Shown here one piece after another: positions 43,165 to 51,646 of a stretch of 64,000 nucleotides of DNA; the first letter of the stretch is position 1; the number at the start of each line of letters is the position of its first letter. This DNA comes from Granulosicoccus sp947495035 (lineage in GTDB: Bacteria; Pseudomonadota; Gammaproteobacteria; Granulosicoccales; Granulosicoccaceae): the NCBI RefSeq assembly GCF_050589605.1, contig NZ_JBNGOO010000005.1. One strand, 5' to 3'. The position numbers were made by a program, and so were the translations under genes. A model generated the notes under the pieces. It made no database searches. It saw only the letters and a list, made by a program, of their open reading frames with translations, and had not been told where the DNA came from.

Positions 43165-44079
43165 ATGTCTCTACCCGTATTGACCATCAGTCCTGAAGTA
43201 CAGACAGCCCTGAGCAGCAACCAGGGTATTGTCGCACTGGAGAGCACCATCATTACCCATGGCATGCCCTACCCTCAGAACAGGGATACGGCCATGGGTG
43301 TGGAGCAAGCGGTCAGAGACAGTGGTGCCATACCGGCGACCATTGCCATCCTTGATGGTCAGATCATGGTCGGCCTGGATGAAGAACAACTGGAAACCCT
43401 GGCCAGGTCCAGCAATGCCATGAAACTGTCCCGCGCCGACCTTGCCATGGCTCTCGCCCGCAAGGCCATGGGTTCCACCACCGTGGCCGCGACCATGATC
43501 ATCGCACATCTGGCAGGAATCAAGGTGTTTGCCACTGGCGGCATCGGTGGTGTTCACCAGGGCGCCGAGCTGAGTTTTGATGTGTCCGCCGATCTGCAGG
43601 AACTGAGTCGAACGCCAGTCAGCGTCATCTGTGCCGGTGCCAAGGCCATTCTCGATATTCCCAAGACACTGGAAGTTCTGGAGACGCTCGGCGTCCCCGT
43701 CTTGGCTTATGGGCAGGATGAGGTGCCGGCATTCTGGTCACGCAGCAGCGGCCTGGCGGCACCTCTGCGTGCCGACAAGGTGTCTGAAATCGTGGACTTC
43801 CTGCAGGCTCGAGACTCCTTGCAGATCAGTGGCGGCGTTCTGGTCACCAACCCCGTCCCGGCCGAGGCCGAGATTCCGCAAGCCGAGATGCAGACCTTTA
43901 TTGCGCAGGCAATCGAAGAGTCACAGGCTGCCGGCATCAGTGGCAAGGCGGTCACGCCGTGGCTGTTGGGCCGCATCGTCGAGATCACCGAAGGCCGAAG
44001 TCTGGTGACCAATCAGGCTCTGATCATCAACAATGCCAGACTGGCAGCCGAACTGGCGGTGGCTCTGAGCCAGCGCTGA
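43165..44079 (+). CDS. psuG: Pseudouridine-5'-phosphate glycosidase
   Basis: 304 aa, the normal PsuG size. Blocks typical of the family are VALESTIITHGMPYPQN, LARSSNAMKLSRADLA, GSTTVAATMIIAHLAGI, FATGGIGGVHQGAE, KAILDIPKTLEVLETLGVPV and NPVPAEAEIP. It cleaves the C-glycosidic bond of pseudouridine 5'-phosphate to uracil and ribose 5-phosphate. I chose the ATG at 43165; the longer frame to 42937 reads antisense to the DegT gene. Normally it sits next to psuK, which here is 4.9 kb away across an opposite-strand cassette. Confidence 0.93.
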   Translation: MSLPVLTISPEVQTALSSNQGIVALESTIITHGMPYPQNRDTAMGVEQAVRDSGAIPATIAILDGQIMVGLDEEQLETLARSSNAMKLSRADLAMALARKAMGSTTVAATMIIAHLAGIKVFATGGIGGVHQGAELSFDVSADLQELSRTPVSVICAGAKAILDIPKTLEVLETLGVPVLAYGQDEVPAFWSRSSGLAAPLRADKVSEIVDFLQARDSLQISGGVLVTNPVPAEAEIPQAEMQTFIAQAIEESQAAGISGKAVTPWLLGRIVEITEGRSLVTNQALIINNARLAAELAVALSQR

Positions 44080-44088
44080 TTCGACAAG

Positions 44089-44118
44089 CGGCAGGCAACC
44101 TTCGGCCTTTGCCTGCCG
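44089..44118. terminator. Bidirectional terminator-like hairpin
   Basis: CGGCAGGCAA and TTGCCTGCCG form a perfect 10-bp stem around a 10-base loop. It lies between the convergent ends of psuG (44079) and the TrpD2-like gene (44157). The long T run of a classical intrinsic terminator is missing. Confidence 0.6.
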
Positions 44119-44156
44119 AGCCATGAGCATCGCTGCTGACAGACAGGCGCCGGTTG

Positions 44157-45296
44157 TCAGGACTGCCCAAGGCCAGCCCGAAAACGACGCTCTGCCTCAC
44201 CACTATCCAGCGCCTCGCGCATGAGTTCACCCGCCTCCGACAGAGTGCCGGCGAGTCCGCGGGCCTGCGCGATTACCGCGCCGGCGTAGATCAGGGAATC
44301 TCTGGCAGGTCCGGTTTCCCCCGCCAATGCCGCCAGACCAAGGCGGGCAGCCTCACTGGCAATTTCACGGGCGAATTCATTACCCGGCGCCTTGACCGAG
44401 CGAATGGAATCGTCCGTCAGATGTTCCGGCAGGGCAATGGCTCTCTCCTTCTGGTTGATGCCCAGATCGCCCGGCTCGATGTCCACCTGTTCAAGCGCCA
44501 CACCATCCACGCTCGTGAAATATCGTGCTGACTGCGATAGCGACGGCACCACACCGCCTTCCACGCCTCTGACCAGAATGGAGCTGACAAAACCGCCAGC
44601 CTTCGCCAGCATGGCATAGATAGGGGGATAGGGCTTGTGCACGAACCCAGTCACCAGATGGCTGGCTGACAGGGGAACCAGACTTCTGACCGCCACCTCG
44701 ATGGTGGTCAAGCAGGGACGTTTGACAATGCGCGTTCGCAGGTCGGTCAGCGCTGCCAGTTCAGGCGCCAGTTCCTGCTGGGACAGATAGGCCCAGCCAC
44801 AACCCGGATCTTCCAGCCTGACAGCGGCGGCCTGCCGATCAATGCTCGTATCCATCCCCGCCTGGCGGAGAATCATGGCGTGCGAGGCGCCGAACTTGGG
44901 CCCCATGGCATCCACCCCGTGCGTCAGTGTCGGCAGCGAGCAGGCAGCCAGCAGCGCAGGCAGAAACGGCGCTACCGGCACGCCACGCAGGTAACCGTCA
45001 TAGGGATCGACGATGGTCAGCAACTGATCCACCTTGACCGTCATAGGGGTGATTCCGTCGTGGATTGCCTCGAGAATTCCGGTAAGCTCCTCATCGGTTT
45101 CCCGCTTCATGCGCAAGGCAATCAGAAAGATGCCGGCCTGCACCTCGTCTGCCCGGTTCTCCAGCAGCAGTCGCATGGCGCGTCTGGCCTCGTCGGCTGA
45201 CAGATCCTTGCTCAGCGTGGGACCGGTGGCTATGCGCTGCAATACCTCACGCATGATGTCGGCGTCGGTCATGGAATCGGTTTCTAAGGCTGGCAT
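44157..45296 (-). CDS. Anthranilate phosphoribosyltransferase-like protein (TrpD2/YbiB family)
   Basis: About 379 aa from the ATG at 45296; the ATG at 45272 is an alternative. It has the helical N-terminal domain (LSKDLSADEARRAMRLLLENRADEVQAG, residues about 28-55, described) and a phosphoribosyltransferase-like core with THGVDAMGPKFGAS. TrpD proper has a glycine-rich KHGNRSVSS loop there, so the substrate differs. TrpD2 proteins bind nucleic acid in E. coli (YbiB). It is divergent from cysG; this pairing recurs in proteobacteria near nitrate and sulfite assimilation genes, by my recollection. It is not part of a tryptophan operon. Confidence 0.82.
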   Translation of the reverse strand: MPALETDSMTDADIMREVLQRIATGPTLSKDLSADEARRAMRLLLENRADEVQAGIFLIALRMKRETDEELTGILEAIHDGITPMTVKVDQLLTIVDPYDGYLRGVPVAPFLPALLAACSLPTLTHGVDAMGPKFGASHAMILRQAGMDTSIDRQAAAVRLEDPGCGWAYLSQQELAPELAALTDLRTRIVKRPCLTTIEVAVRSLVPLSASHLVTGFVHKPYPPIYAMLAKAGGFVSSILVRGVEGGVVPSLSQSARYFTSVDGVALEQVDIEPGDLGINQKERAIALPEHLTDDSIRSVKAPGNEFAREIASEAARLGLAALAGETGPARDSLIYAGAVIAQARGLAGTLSEAGELMREALDSGEAERRFRAGLGQS

Positions 45297-45403
45297 GATA
45301 GTGATCAAGTCTCTCGGATTACCAAAGGTCCGCAATGATGCAGCGGAAAAGTACACCTTGAAACCATGTTAACCGAGCCGAAGCAACATAAGAGTCAAAG
45401 ACA

Positions 45404-46819
45404 GTGAATCAAATCGAGCAACAGGGTTCTCAGAATTTCCCCGCCTTTCTCGACATGGGCGGACGTCGTATCGTGCTGGTCGGCGGTGGCCCCAATGCCG
45501 AGCGAAAAGCCGTTCGGCTGATCGGTCATGGAGCGCACATCGATGTGATTGCACCGCAACTGTCCGAGAGCCTCATGGCTTCTGTCAAGGAACATCAGCT
45601 CAATCATGTCGAACGGACCTGGCAGGCCAGCGACTTCGAAGGAGCCTGTCTGGTGGTCGCGGCCAGCGATGACCGACAGAGCAATGTTGCCATAGCAGAA
45701 GCTGCCAGAACGGCCGGTTGCTGGGTCAATGCGGCCAATCAGCCCGAGATCAGCAATTTCCTGATTCCCTCACTGGTGGACCGTTCGCCCCTGCTGATAG
45801 CGGTGTCCAGCAGTGGCACATCGCCGGTACTGGCAAGATTGCTGACCGCTCGCATCGATGCCTTCCTGCCACATACCTACAGTGAGCTGGGCAAGCTTGC
45901 CGATCGCTACCGGGAACGGATCCGCGAATCGATCGGCAACTGGCGTCAGCGCAGACGTTTCTGGGAACGCCTGCTCAACGGTCGACTGGGTGAACTGATC
46001 CTGCAGGGGCGCCTGACAAATATCGACGAAGCGCTGGAACAGGCCATACGCGAACACGATGGCGAGCAGCTTGATGGCGAAGTCTACCTGGTGGGCGCAG
46101 GCCCCGGCGACCCCGACCTGCTGAGCTTTCGCGCCCTGCGACTGATGCAGCAGTGCGATGTCGTTCTGTACGACCGACTGGTATCAGAACCGATCATGGC
46201 CCTGGTCAACAGCGCGGCCGAGAAGGTGTATGTCGGCAAACAGAGAAGCAACCATGCGGTACCTCAGGAGTCCATCAATTCGCTGCTGGTCACTCATGCC
46301 CGGGCCGGCAAACGTGTTCTGCGTCTCAAGGGAGGCGACCCGTTCATTTTCGGTCGCGGCGGCGAAGAAATCGAAACACTGGCGGCAGAAGGTATTCCCT
46401 TTCAGGTGGTGCCCGGTGTGACGGCGGCGGCCGGTTGCGCCAGCTATGCTGGCATACCGCTGACTCACCGTGATCATGCGCAGTCCTGCCTGTTCGTCAC
46501 CGGCCACCTGAAGGACGGCTCGGTGAATCTCGACTGGCCGGCACTGACCCGTGCACAACAAACGGTGGTGATCTACATGGGTCTGGAAGGCTTGCCGGTC
46601 ATCTGCCAGCAACTGATCAGACACGGGCTGCCCGCGACTCATCCCATTGCCATCGTCTCACAGGGCACACTGAGCAATCAGCAGGTGATCACCGGGACGC
46701 TGGATTCCCTGCCGGATCTGGTGGCAGCCAGTGAATCCGTCAAGGCACCCACGCTGATCATCATCGGCAATGTGGTTTCCTTGCGTGAGAAGCTTGCCTG
46801 GTTCGAAACCCGTACCTGA
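45404..46819 (+). CDS. cysG: Siroheme synthase (uroporphyrinogen methyltransferase/dehydrogenase/chelatase)
   Basis: 471 aa trifunctional CysG. The N-terminal NAD-binding dehydrogenase/chelatase part has VLVGGGPNAERKA (about 25-37), NAANQPEISNFLIPSLVDR and SSSGTSPVLARLLTARI. The C-terminal methyltransferase has YLVGAGPGDPDLLSFRALRL, RLKGGDPFIFGRGGEE and VTGHLKDGS. It converts uroporphyrinogen III to siroheme, the cofactor of assimilatory nitrite and sulfite reductases, neither of which is in the window. It is followed after 34 bases by a Rieske protein. Confidence 0.96.
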   Translation: MNQIEQQGSQNFPAFLDMGGRRIVLVGGGPNAERKAVRLIGHGAHIDVIAPQLSESLMASVKEHQLNHVERTWQASDFEGACLVVAASDDRQSNVAIAEAARTAGCWVNAANQPEISNFLIPSLVDRSPLLIAVSSSGTSPVLARLLTARIDAFLPHTYSELGKLADRYRERIRESIGNWRQRRRFWERLLNGRLGELILQGRLTNIDEALEQAIREHDGEQLDGEVYLVGAGPGDPDLLSFRALRLMQQCDVVLYDRLVSEPIMALVNSAAEKVYVGKQRSNHAVPQESINSLLVTHARAGKRVLRLKGGDPFIFGRGGEEIETLAAEGIPFQVVPGVTAAAGCASYAGIPLTHRDHAQSCLFVTGHLKDGSVNLDWPALTRAQQTVVIYMGLEGLPVICQQLIRHGLPATHPIAIVSQGTLSNQQVITGTLDSLPDLVAASESVKAPTLIIIGNVVSLREKLAWFETRT

Positions 46820-46853
46820 GCCATACCGATCATCTACCCAACTCTGCAGACTC

Positions 46854-47183
46854 ATGGCCACTGACGATCCAACGATAATGCCTGCTGGCGAACACCGCCT
46901 GATACCGCTGGCCGAACTGAAAGCCGGCATCCCCTGCCGCGTGGAGCACCAGGGCAAGGGCGTGTTGCTTTGCCTGGTGGACAATGTCGTACACGCCGTG
47001 CACGACACCTGCACACACGAAGACATTTCCCTGTCACTGGGCGTGCTGTGCGAACACCGCCTGCGCTGCCCCCTGCATGGCAGTGAATTCGACATCCGTA
47101 CCGGCAAGGTGCTGGATGAGCCGGCGGAGATTGACCTGCCGGTCTACGAGGTTCAGGTAGTGGACGGCTGGGTGTGTCTGTGA
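46854..47183 (+). CDS. Small Rieske [2Fe-2S] ferredoxin
   Basis: 109 aa soluble Rieske protein. Cluster ligands are C53/H55 (CTHEDISLS) and C72/H75 (CPLHGSEFD), followed by the GxxLxxPAE-type loop (VLDEPAEIDLPVYEV). I chose the ATG at 46854; the longer frame overlaps cysG in another frame. It resembles NirD-like or dioxygenase-type ferredoxins. Its place right after cysG suggests electron transfer to a siroheme or related enzyme, but no partner is encoded here. Confidence 0.9.
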   Translation: MATDDPTIMPAGEHRLIPLAELKAGIPCRVEHQGKGVLLCLVDNVVHAVHDTCTHEDISLSLGVLCEHRLRCPLHGSEFDIRTGKVLDEPAEIDLPVYEVQVVDGWVCL

Positions 47184-47206
47184 CAAATGAGTGATCGTGC
47201 GCCCCC

Positions 47207-47599
47207 TCACAACGGATTGCGGTTGCGCATGTGATCCGCAAAGGCGGCAAGCCTTGCCTCGACTTCTGTACGTAGTTCCTCGTCAGCCACATGCTCCTGC
47301 AAAGACTTGTGCATGCACAACATCCAGGCGTCGCGCTCGGCCGGACCGATCGGAATGTGCAGGTGCCGCCGCCGCATCATGGGCTCGCCGTACAGCTCTC
47401 GATACCTGTCCGGCCCATCGAAGAATCGGATGAGGAATGCGACCAGACGACTGCGAACGTCGTCAATTTCCATCTGATGCAGCGAGTGGATATGCGCCGC
47501 TTCCGACAGTTTCTCCATCCACTCGTACATGCTTGTGACAATGGCCTGAATGCCGCGCTCTTCGCCGAGTCTTTGATATAGCGTGGGGGAGTCAGTCAT
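47207..47599 (-). CDS. Truncated (2/2) haemoglobin
   Basis: 130 aa group II-like truncated globin. It begins LYQRLGEERGIQAIV and has the heme-pocket block MMRRRHLHIPIGPAERDAWMLCM, where the His is the likely proximal ligand and the Trp is typical of group II. The likely roles are O2 or NO handling. Its start overlaps the stop of the ankyrin lipoprotein gene by 8 bases; that may be coincidental, since its function suits the cysG/Rieske side. Confidence 0.9.
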   Translation of the reverse strand: MTDSPTLYQRLGEERGIQAIVTSMYEWMEKLSEAAHIHSLHQMEIDDVRSRLVAFLIRFFDGPDRYRELYGEPMMRRRHLHIPIGPAERDAWMLCMHKSLQEHVADEELRTEVEARLAAFADHMRNRNPL

Positions 47600-48350
47600 G
47601 TTGGCGCAAATCTTCGGGACGTGGGCATAGGGTACCCTTCTTCAGACCTTCTTCGTGGTCACGGAAGGTGAACAGGCATTCCTGCGTCACGCCATCCGGA
47701 GACGGATGGGCTGGCTTTGGATTGAAATCCGGCACACGAGCACGTGTCCAATCAATCAAGGCTTCTCGGGCGTAGTTCCAAGGGTGGGCTTCACTGTACG
47801 GGCTGTTTTCAAGGTAGTACTTCAGCGCTTCAAGTTCGGCTGGATGCAACTCGTACAACCCCAACAGCCTCAATGCCATTGGATATTTACTTCCTCTCAA
47901 TGCCATCGTGAAAGCCGTTTGATGATTTCTGAATCTCTCACTCGCTTCCGGCACAAGGTCCACTGACGGATCAGCTCCATGATTCAGCAGATACTCGAAA
48001 GCCTCGAAATTCCACAGATATACAGCGCATGCAAGTGGCGTCCTGCGATCAGAGTGACCTACGTCCCAGAATGCATTCGTCGACGCACCATATTCAATCA
48101 ACAGTTCGAGAAAACGACTACTGCGATCATCGATAGCGGTGCATACCGCATGATCGCCAAGATCACGGCCCAGAATGGCTTCCGGGTCAGCTCCATTCTC
48201 CAAAGCTTGTTTCGCAGCTGACAGATCCTTTGCTCTCAGACTTTCCAGCAATATTCGATCATTGGATTGGTCATTGCTTGTAGTTGTGGCACATCCTACG
48301 CTGGACAGCATGATCATCAGCAAAGCGCAGCACAGTTGCGATACAGACAT
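47592..48350 (-). CDS. Ankyrin-repeat lipoprotein, candidate immunity protein
   Basis: 252 aa. A lipoprotein signal (SQLCCALLMIMLSSVGC) has lipidation Cys20 and Ala at +2, which predicts the outer membrane facing the periplasm. Residues about 34-150 carry ankyrin-like repeats (SAAKQALENGADPEAILG, RFLELLIEYGAS, EAFEYLLNHGADP). It starts 33 bases downstream of the Rhs-lipase gene on the same strand. Ankyrin and Sel1-like lipoproteins often serve as immunity proteins for secreted lipase toxins, so the pairing is suggestive. The codons look more AT-rich than those of neighbouring genes, hinting at transfer. Confidence 0.8.
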   Translation of the reverse strand: MSVSQLCCALLMIMLSSVGCATTTSNDQSNDRILLESLRAKDLSAAKQALENGADPEAILGRDLGDHAVCTAIDDRSSRFLELLIEYGASTNAFWDVGHSDRRTPLACAVYLWNFEAFEYLLNHGADPSVDLVPEASERFRNHQTAFTMALRGSKYPMALRLLGLYELHPAELEALKYYLENSPYSEAHPWNYAREALIDWTRARVPDFNPKPAHPSPDGVTQECLFTFRDHEEGLKKGTLCPRPEDLRQHD

Positions 48351-48382
48351 TCTTACCTCTTATTTGATTCGTAAATTCAATT

Positions 48383-50959
48383 TCATGGCGAGCAATTGAA
48401 CTCTTTCAGAGACTCCAACACATGAATCACTGCGTTCATTGAGTGCCAGATGAGTGGAAAAAAACCCTCGCCGAAACTCTCAGCTTGTGCATGGACATTA
48501 TTGACCCATGGAATATCAGGATTGGGAATTTCTGTAAATCTTCCGGGTGCTGTCTGAAGATCATGAAATACACCCAGCTCATCTGCCCGCTCCTGCAAGA
48601 CCGTTACAGGGTCATAATCGGTATGCAGGTGTCTGATGTAGGCGTCCGCTTCCCTGTACTCATCCTCCAAGCCATAAGCTGCGGCAGTTCCCGGCTGCAG
48701 AGCAGCGGTATTGAAAATGGTTGCCTGTCTTTGAGTTCCCAAAGCAGCAATCGACGCCAATCCGCCACCAAGGGAATGGCCTGAAAATTCAATTTGGCGG
48801 CCAGGTAGCTCTTTGACCACATCCCGGCCCAAATTCAATGCCAGATCATATTGCCTGGTTTTCTCCGACGCGGCTTGAGCGAAACTGTTAGGCCAGTCAT
48901 CACCCACGTTATCCGTTCCACGAAAAACCAGAATATACCGGTCAGGATCAGCCGGGTCTTGATAGAGTTCCGCATTGAATCCCTCATCGTCAAATCGGTC
49001 ATTACTCATGCCGACTTCGGCCGGCGACACCAATCGGAACGCCGGTTCACAACTCAGACCACCATAGGCGCAACGGGACAGTAGAGCCATGTCCAGATCA
49101 TCTTCCAACTGTTCGCACGTCAACCCGGCAGGCAAACCGCAATAGCGTCTCATGTCATGCCAGAAAGGCAGAGTCGCCCCTTGTTGTTCTCCATCCGATG
49201 ACTTCGAACGAATACCGTGCCGCTCCGTTTTCAGAGACTGCTTGACGCTGTGTTCGAACTGAACAACGACGGCGGGGTCGAGGTCGCAGGGTGAATCACC
49301 ATGACCCAAGGCAGCTATCCGGTCGTGTGAGAAGCTGTCTGTATTATCCGGATAATCACCCGCGAAACATGGCTGCAGCTGACCGGCAAACTGACGCTCG
49401 ATGATGTCGGCCAGAGTAGTCTTGCCGATCTTCAGATCGCGGACCTCACCCAGCCTGTCCGTACTCATCGAGATTGGTACATCACCTCTGGGATGCGGAT
49501 AGATTCCCGTATAGCGGGTGCGCCCCGGTTCTGACTCTGGTTGATCGCTCGACAGTGTCATGCCGCGCAACAGCGATACGACGGCGTCGTCCATCGGCGT
49601 CAGGCCCGGGTCCGGGATATCCTGCGATGAATCGTGACTACCCTGCTCGGCTGCAGCCGACTCGACAAGGGATACCGATTCATCCTCTTTCGCAGGCTTG
49701 TCACCGGAACCATCAATCCACCAGGGTGACGAGGCGTCAGGCAAGCAGTTGTCGCAACTGATGAACGCCGTCCCGTTACCAGGCGCAGTCTCATCCGGCT
49801 TCCAGCGATACTCGGTCTTGCGCCCGTCAGCGTAAGTGACAGATGCCTGCCTGGTAGCTACCGCAGACTCTTCAGGCAGTGGGTCCTCAGGTACTTCTGC
49901 AGCTGGCACCGGGTGACGTTCTATCTCCAGCCCGTTGATTCCACCACCTTCCACCCACGCAATACCTCGCCCCTGATCATCGTATTGCCACTCACTGATG
50001 CGATCATCGGCCGTGGACTGGCGTCGCGTCATGTGGCTGGGCCAATCCACATCGGCGTAGACATAGCCGATGCTGTCCCCATCGGGATAGCGAACACCAA
50101 TCAGATTGCCGTTCTCCCCGTGGTTGTACTGAATGATGTCGCCACCTGGCAGCTGCACCGCGGCAAGAGAACCGGCTGGCTGTGCAATCTGGCCATTGCC
50201 GTACTCGGGCAATGCTGGCACACCGGGCACATAACGGAAGCTCAGACTCTCTCCCTGTCGATCCGTGACCGTGTCAAGCTTGCCGTTCCGATACCGGAGA
50301 GTCAGCGCCCCTGTGCGCTCGCCAAGCTCCATTCGCACCAGATACGATCCCTGAAAGATCAGACGTCGTCCATCGGTGAGAGACCAGACACTGCGCTCTC
50401 CCACCTGCAGAAAACCATCGCTGGCCTGCTCGGCCACGAACAGGTCGGTTTGCGTGCCGGGTGCCCGGTGAAAACGGATCAGACGACCATCACTCTGCAC
50501 GATATCCATCCGCTGCGCACCGACACGCGACAATACAACCTGATAACTGTGCCGCCAGCCCGCTCCGATACCGAGATCGTAATCGCTCAGCGAACTGTTG
50601 TAGTGACGGGCCAGCGCCAGCCCCGAGTTCGGTGACTGATAATCAAGCTCGTATTGGTACTTGTTGCCACTGACCACATCGATGGGGTTGCCGACCTGGT
50701 GCGGGACATCCGGTTCGTGGCGGGAACTGCCCGGAGCAGATTCGACGCCGCAGGAAGGCGCACCAGCATCCGGCAACAGACAGCTTGCCGGTGGTGCGGC
50801 ACCTGCCGGCTCGTCACCGGGTCCGGCAATCGTGTGCACGGGTGCGCACAAGGCCACCGTCAACAGGACACGCAGACAGAGACGTGTCAGCAAACATCGA
50901 ACAGCACCTGTCGCTATCCGCTCGTCGCCAGTTGTGGCTGGAGATCTGTCGTATGGCAT
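48383..50959 (-). CDS. Short Rhs/YD protein with C-terminal lipase-3 domain, candidate toxin
   Basis: 858 aa. A signal-like hydrophobic stretch lies at about 24-46 (TRLCLRVLLTVALCAPVHT), preceded by an unusually long N-region. An Rhs N-terminal domain of the DUF6531 kind follows (GNPIDVVSGNKYQYELDY, GIGAGWRHSY) with a few YD-like repeats (to about 345). The C-terminal part (about 600-858) is a class 3 lipase: oxyanion strand FRGTDN, elbow GHSLGGG with S729, and candidate D783 (YDPVT) and H839. Unlike classical Rhs toxins it lacks the long repeat cage and the PxxxxDPxGL cleavage site. A phospholipase toxin or secreted lipase is likely. Confidence 0.85.
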   Translation of the reverse strand: MPYDRSPATTGDERIATGAVRCLLTRLCLRVLLTVALCAPVHTIAGPGDEPAGAAPPASCLLPDAGAPSCGVESAPGSSRHEPDVPHQVGNPIDVVSGNKYQYELDYQSPNSGLALARHYNSSLSDYDLGIGAGWRHSYQVVLSRVGAQRMDIVQSDGRLIRFHRAPGTQTDLFVAEQASDGFLQVGERSVWSLTDGRRLIFQGSYLVRMELGERTGALTLRYRNGKLDTVTDRQGESLSFRYVPGVPALPEYGNGQIAQPAGSLAAVQLPGGDIIQYNHGENGNLIGVRYPDGDSIGYVYADVDWPSHMTRRQSTADDRISEWQYDDQGRGIAWVEGGGINGLEIERHPVPAAEVPEDPLPEESAVATRQASVTYADGRKTEYRWKPDETAPGNGTAFISCDNCLPDASSPWWIDGSGDKPAKEDESVSLVESAAAEQGSHDSSQDIPDPGLTPMDDAVVSLLRGMTLSSDQPESEPGRTRYTGIYPHPRGDVPISMSTDRLGEVRDLKIGKTTLADIIERQFAGQLQPCFAGDYPDNTDSFSHDRIAALGHGDSPCDLDPAVVVQFEHSVKQSLKTERHGIRSKSSDGEQQGATLPFWHDMRRYCGLPAGLTCEQLEDDLDMALLSRCAYGGLSCEPAFRLVSPAEVGMSNDRFDDEGFNAELYQDPADPDRYILVFRGTDNVGDDWPNSFAQAASEKTRQYDLALNLGRDVVKELPGRQIEFSGHSLGGGLASIAALGTQRQATIFNTAALQPGTAAAYGLEDEYREADAYIRHLHTDYDPVTVLQERADELGVFHDLQTAPGRFTEIPNPDIPWVNNVHAQAESFGEGFFPLIWHSMNAVIHVLESLKEFNCSP

Positions 50960-51214
50960 TGACCATCCCTGTACTGTGCAACCTGGTCACCTTCCGTGTA
51001 CCAGTAAAGATTCCGCCTTGCAGGCAGTGTCGATGAGATCTGTCGACCACCCTGCCGGTCTCCGGGAATTCACGAGAACGAGAGTGAGTCACCGCCTGAG
51101 CGAATGGCCCCGGCGGCCAGTCATGGTAGCCACATCGGCCCGGAGCTGTCTTTTACGCTCGTCTCACTTCTGACAATTCACTGCCTGCGAACCGCCATGA
51201 TGCCAACGGAGGAC

Positions 51215-51628
51215 TCAGCTGCCGGGCAGATTCTCATCCCGGAATGTCGCCTCGATCTTGTTGCCGTCGGGATCTCTCACGAAACAGCCATAGAAGGCCG
51301 CACCATATTCCGGCCTGGGTCCCGGTGCACCCTCTTCGGTTCCTCCAGCAGCCAATGCCTCTGCATGAAACAACTGCACCTCTTCTCGAGACGCGGCAAT
51401 GAAGGCAATGTGCACGCCATTGCCAGCACTGGCCGGCTTCTCATCGCCCGGCAACGCGATCCAGAATTCCGGGAACTGTCTGCCGTAGCCGGCCGCAATA
51501 CCGTCGAGCGTTTCCAGACGGACGATGCCCAGCGTCGCCAGAGTCGCGTCATAAAAACGCAGTGCCCTGTCCGGATCGTTGGTTCCAAGAGATACGTGAG
51601 ACAGGATGCCTGGGTTCTGTTCGCTCAT
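51215..51628 (-). CDS. VOC/glyoxalase-fold protein
   Basis: 137 aa vicinal-oxygen-chelate protein. Two beta-alpha-beta-beta-beta modules are visible: HVSLGTNDPDRALRFYDATL at the start and YGAAFYGCFVRDPDGNKIEA at the end, with metal-ligand candidates H11 and the Glu of KIEA. The function could be isomerase, dioxygenase or resistance protein; nothing nearby decides it. It is 18 bases downstream of ptrB on the same strand. The 255 bases between it and the Rhs gene hold no recognised feature. Confidence 0.88.
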   Translation of the reverse strand: MSEQNPGILSHVSLGTNDPDRALRFYDATLATLGIVRLETLDGIAAGYGRQFPEFWIALPGDEKPASAGNGVHIAFIAASREEVQLFHAEALAAGGTEEGAPGPRPEYGAAFYGCFVRDPDGNKIEATFRDENLPGS

Positions 51629-51646
51629 GCCGTGATTCCCTCTGTG

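Noticed and set aside
44157..45296. Tryptophan biosynthesis trpD
   Set aside because: The substrate loop differs from TrpD, no trp genes are nearby, and the neighbour is cysG; it fits TrpD2/YbiB better.
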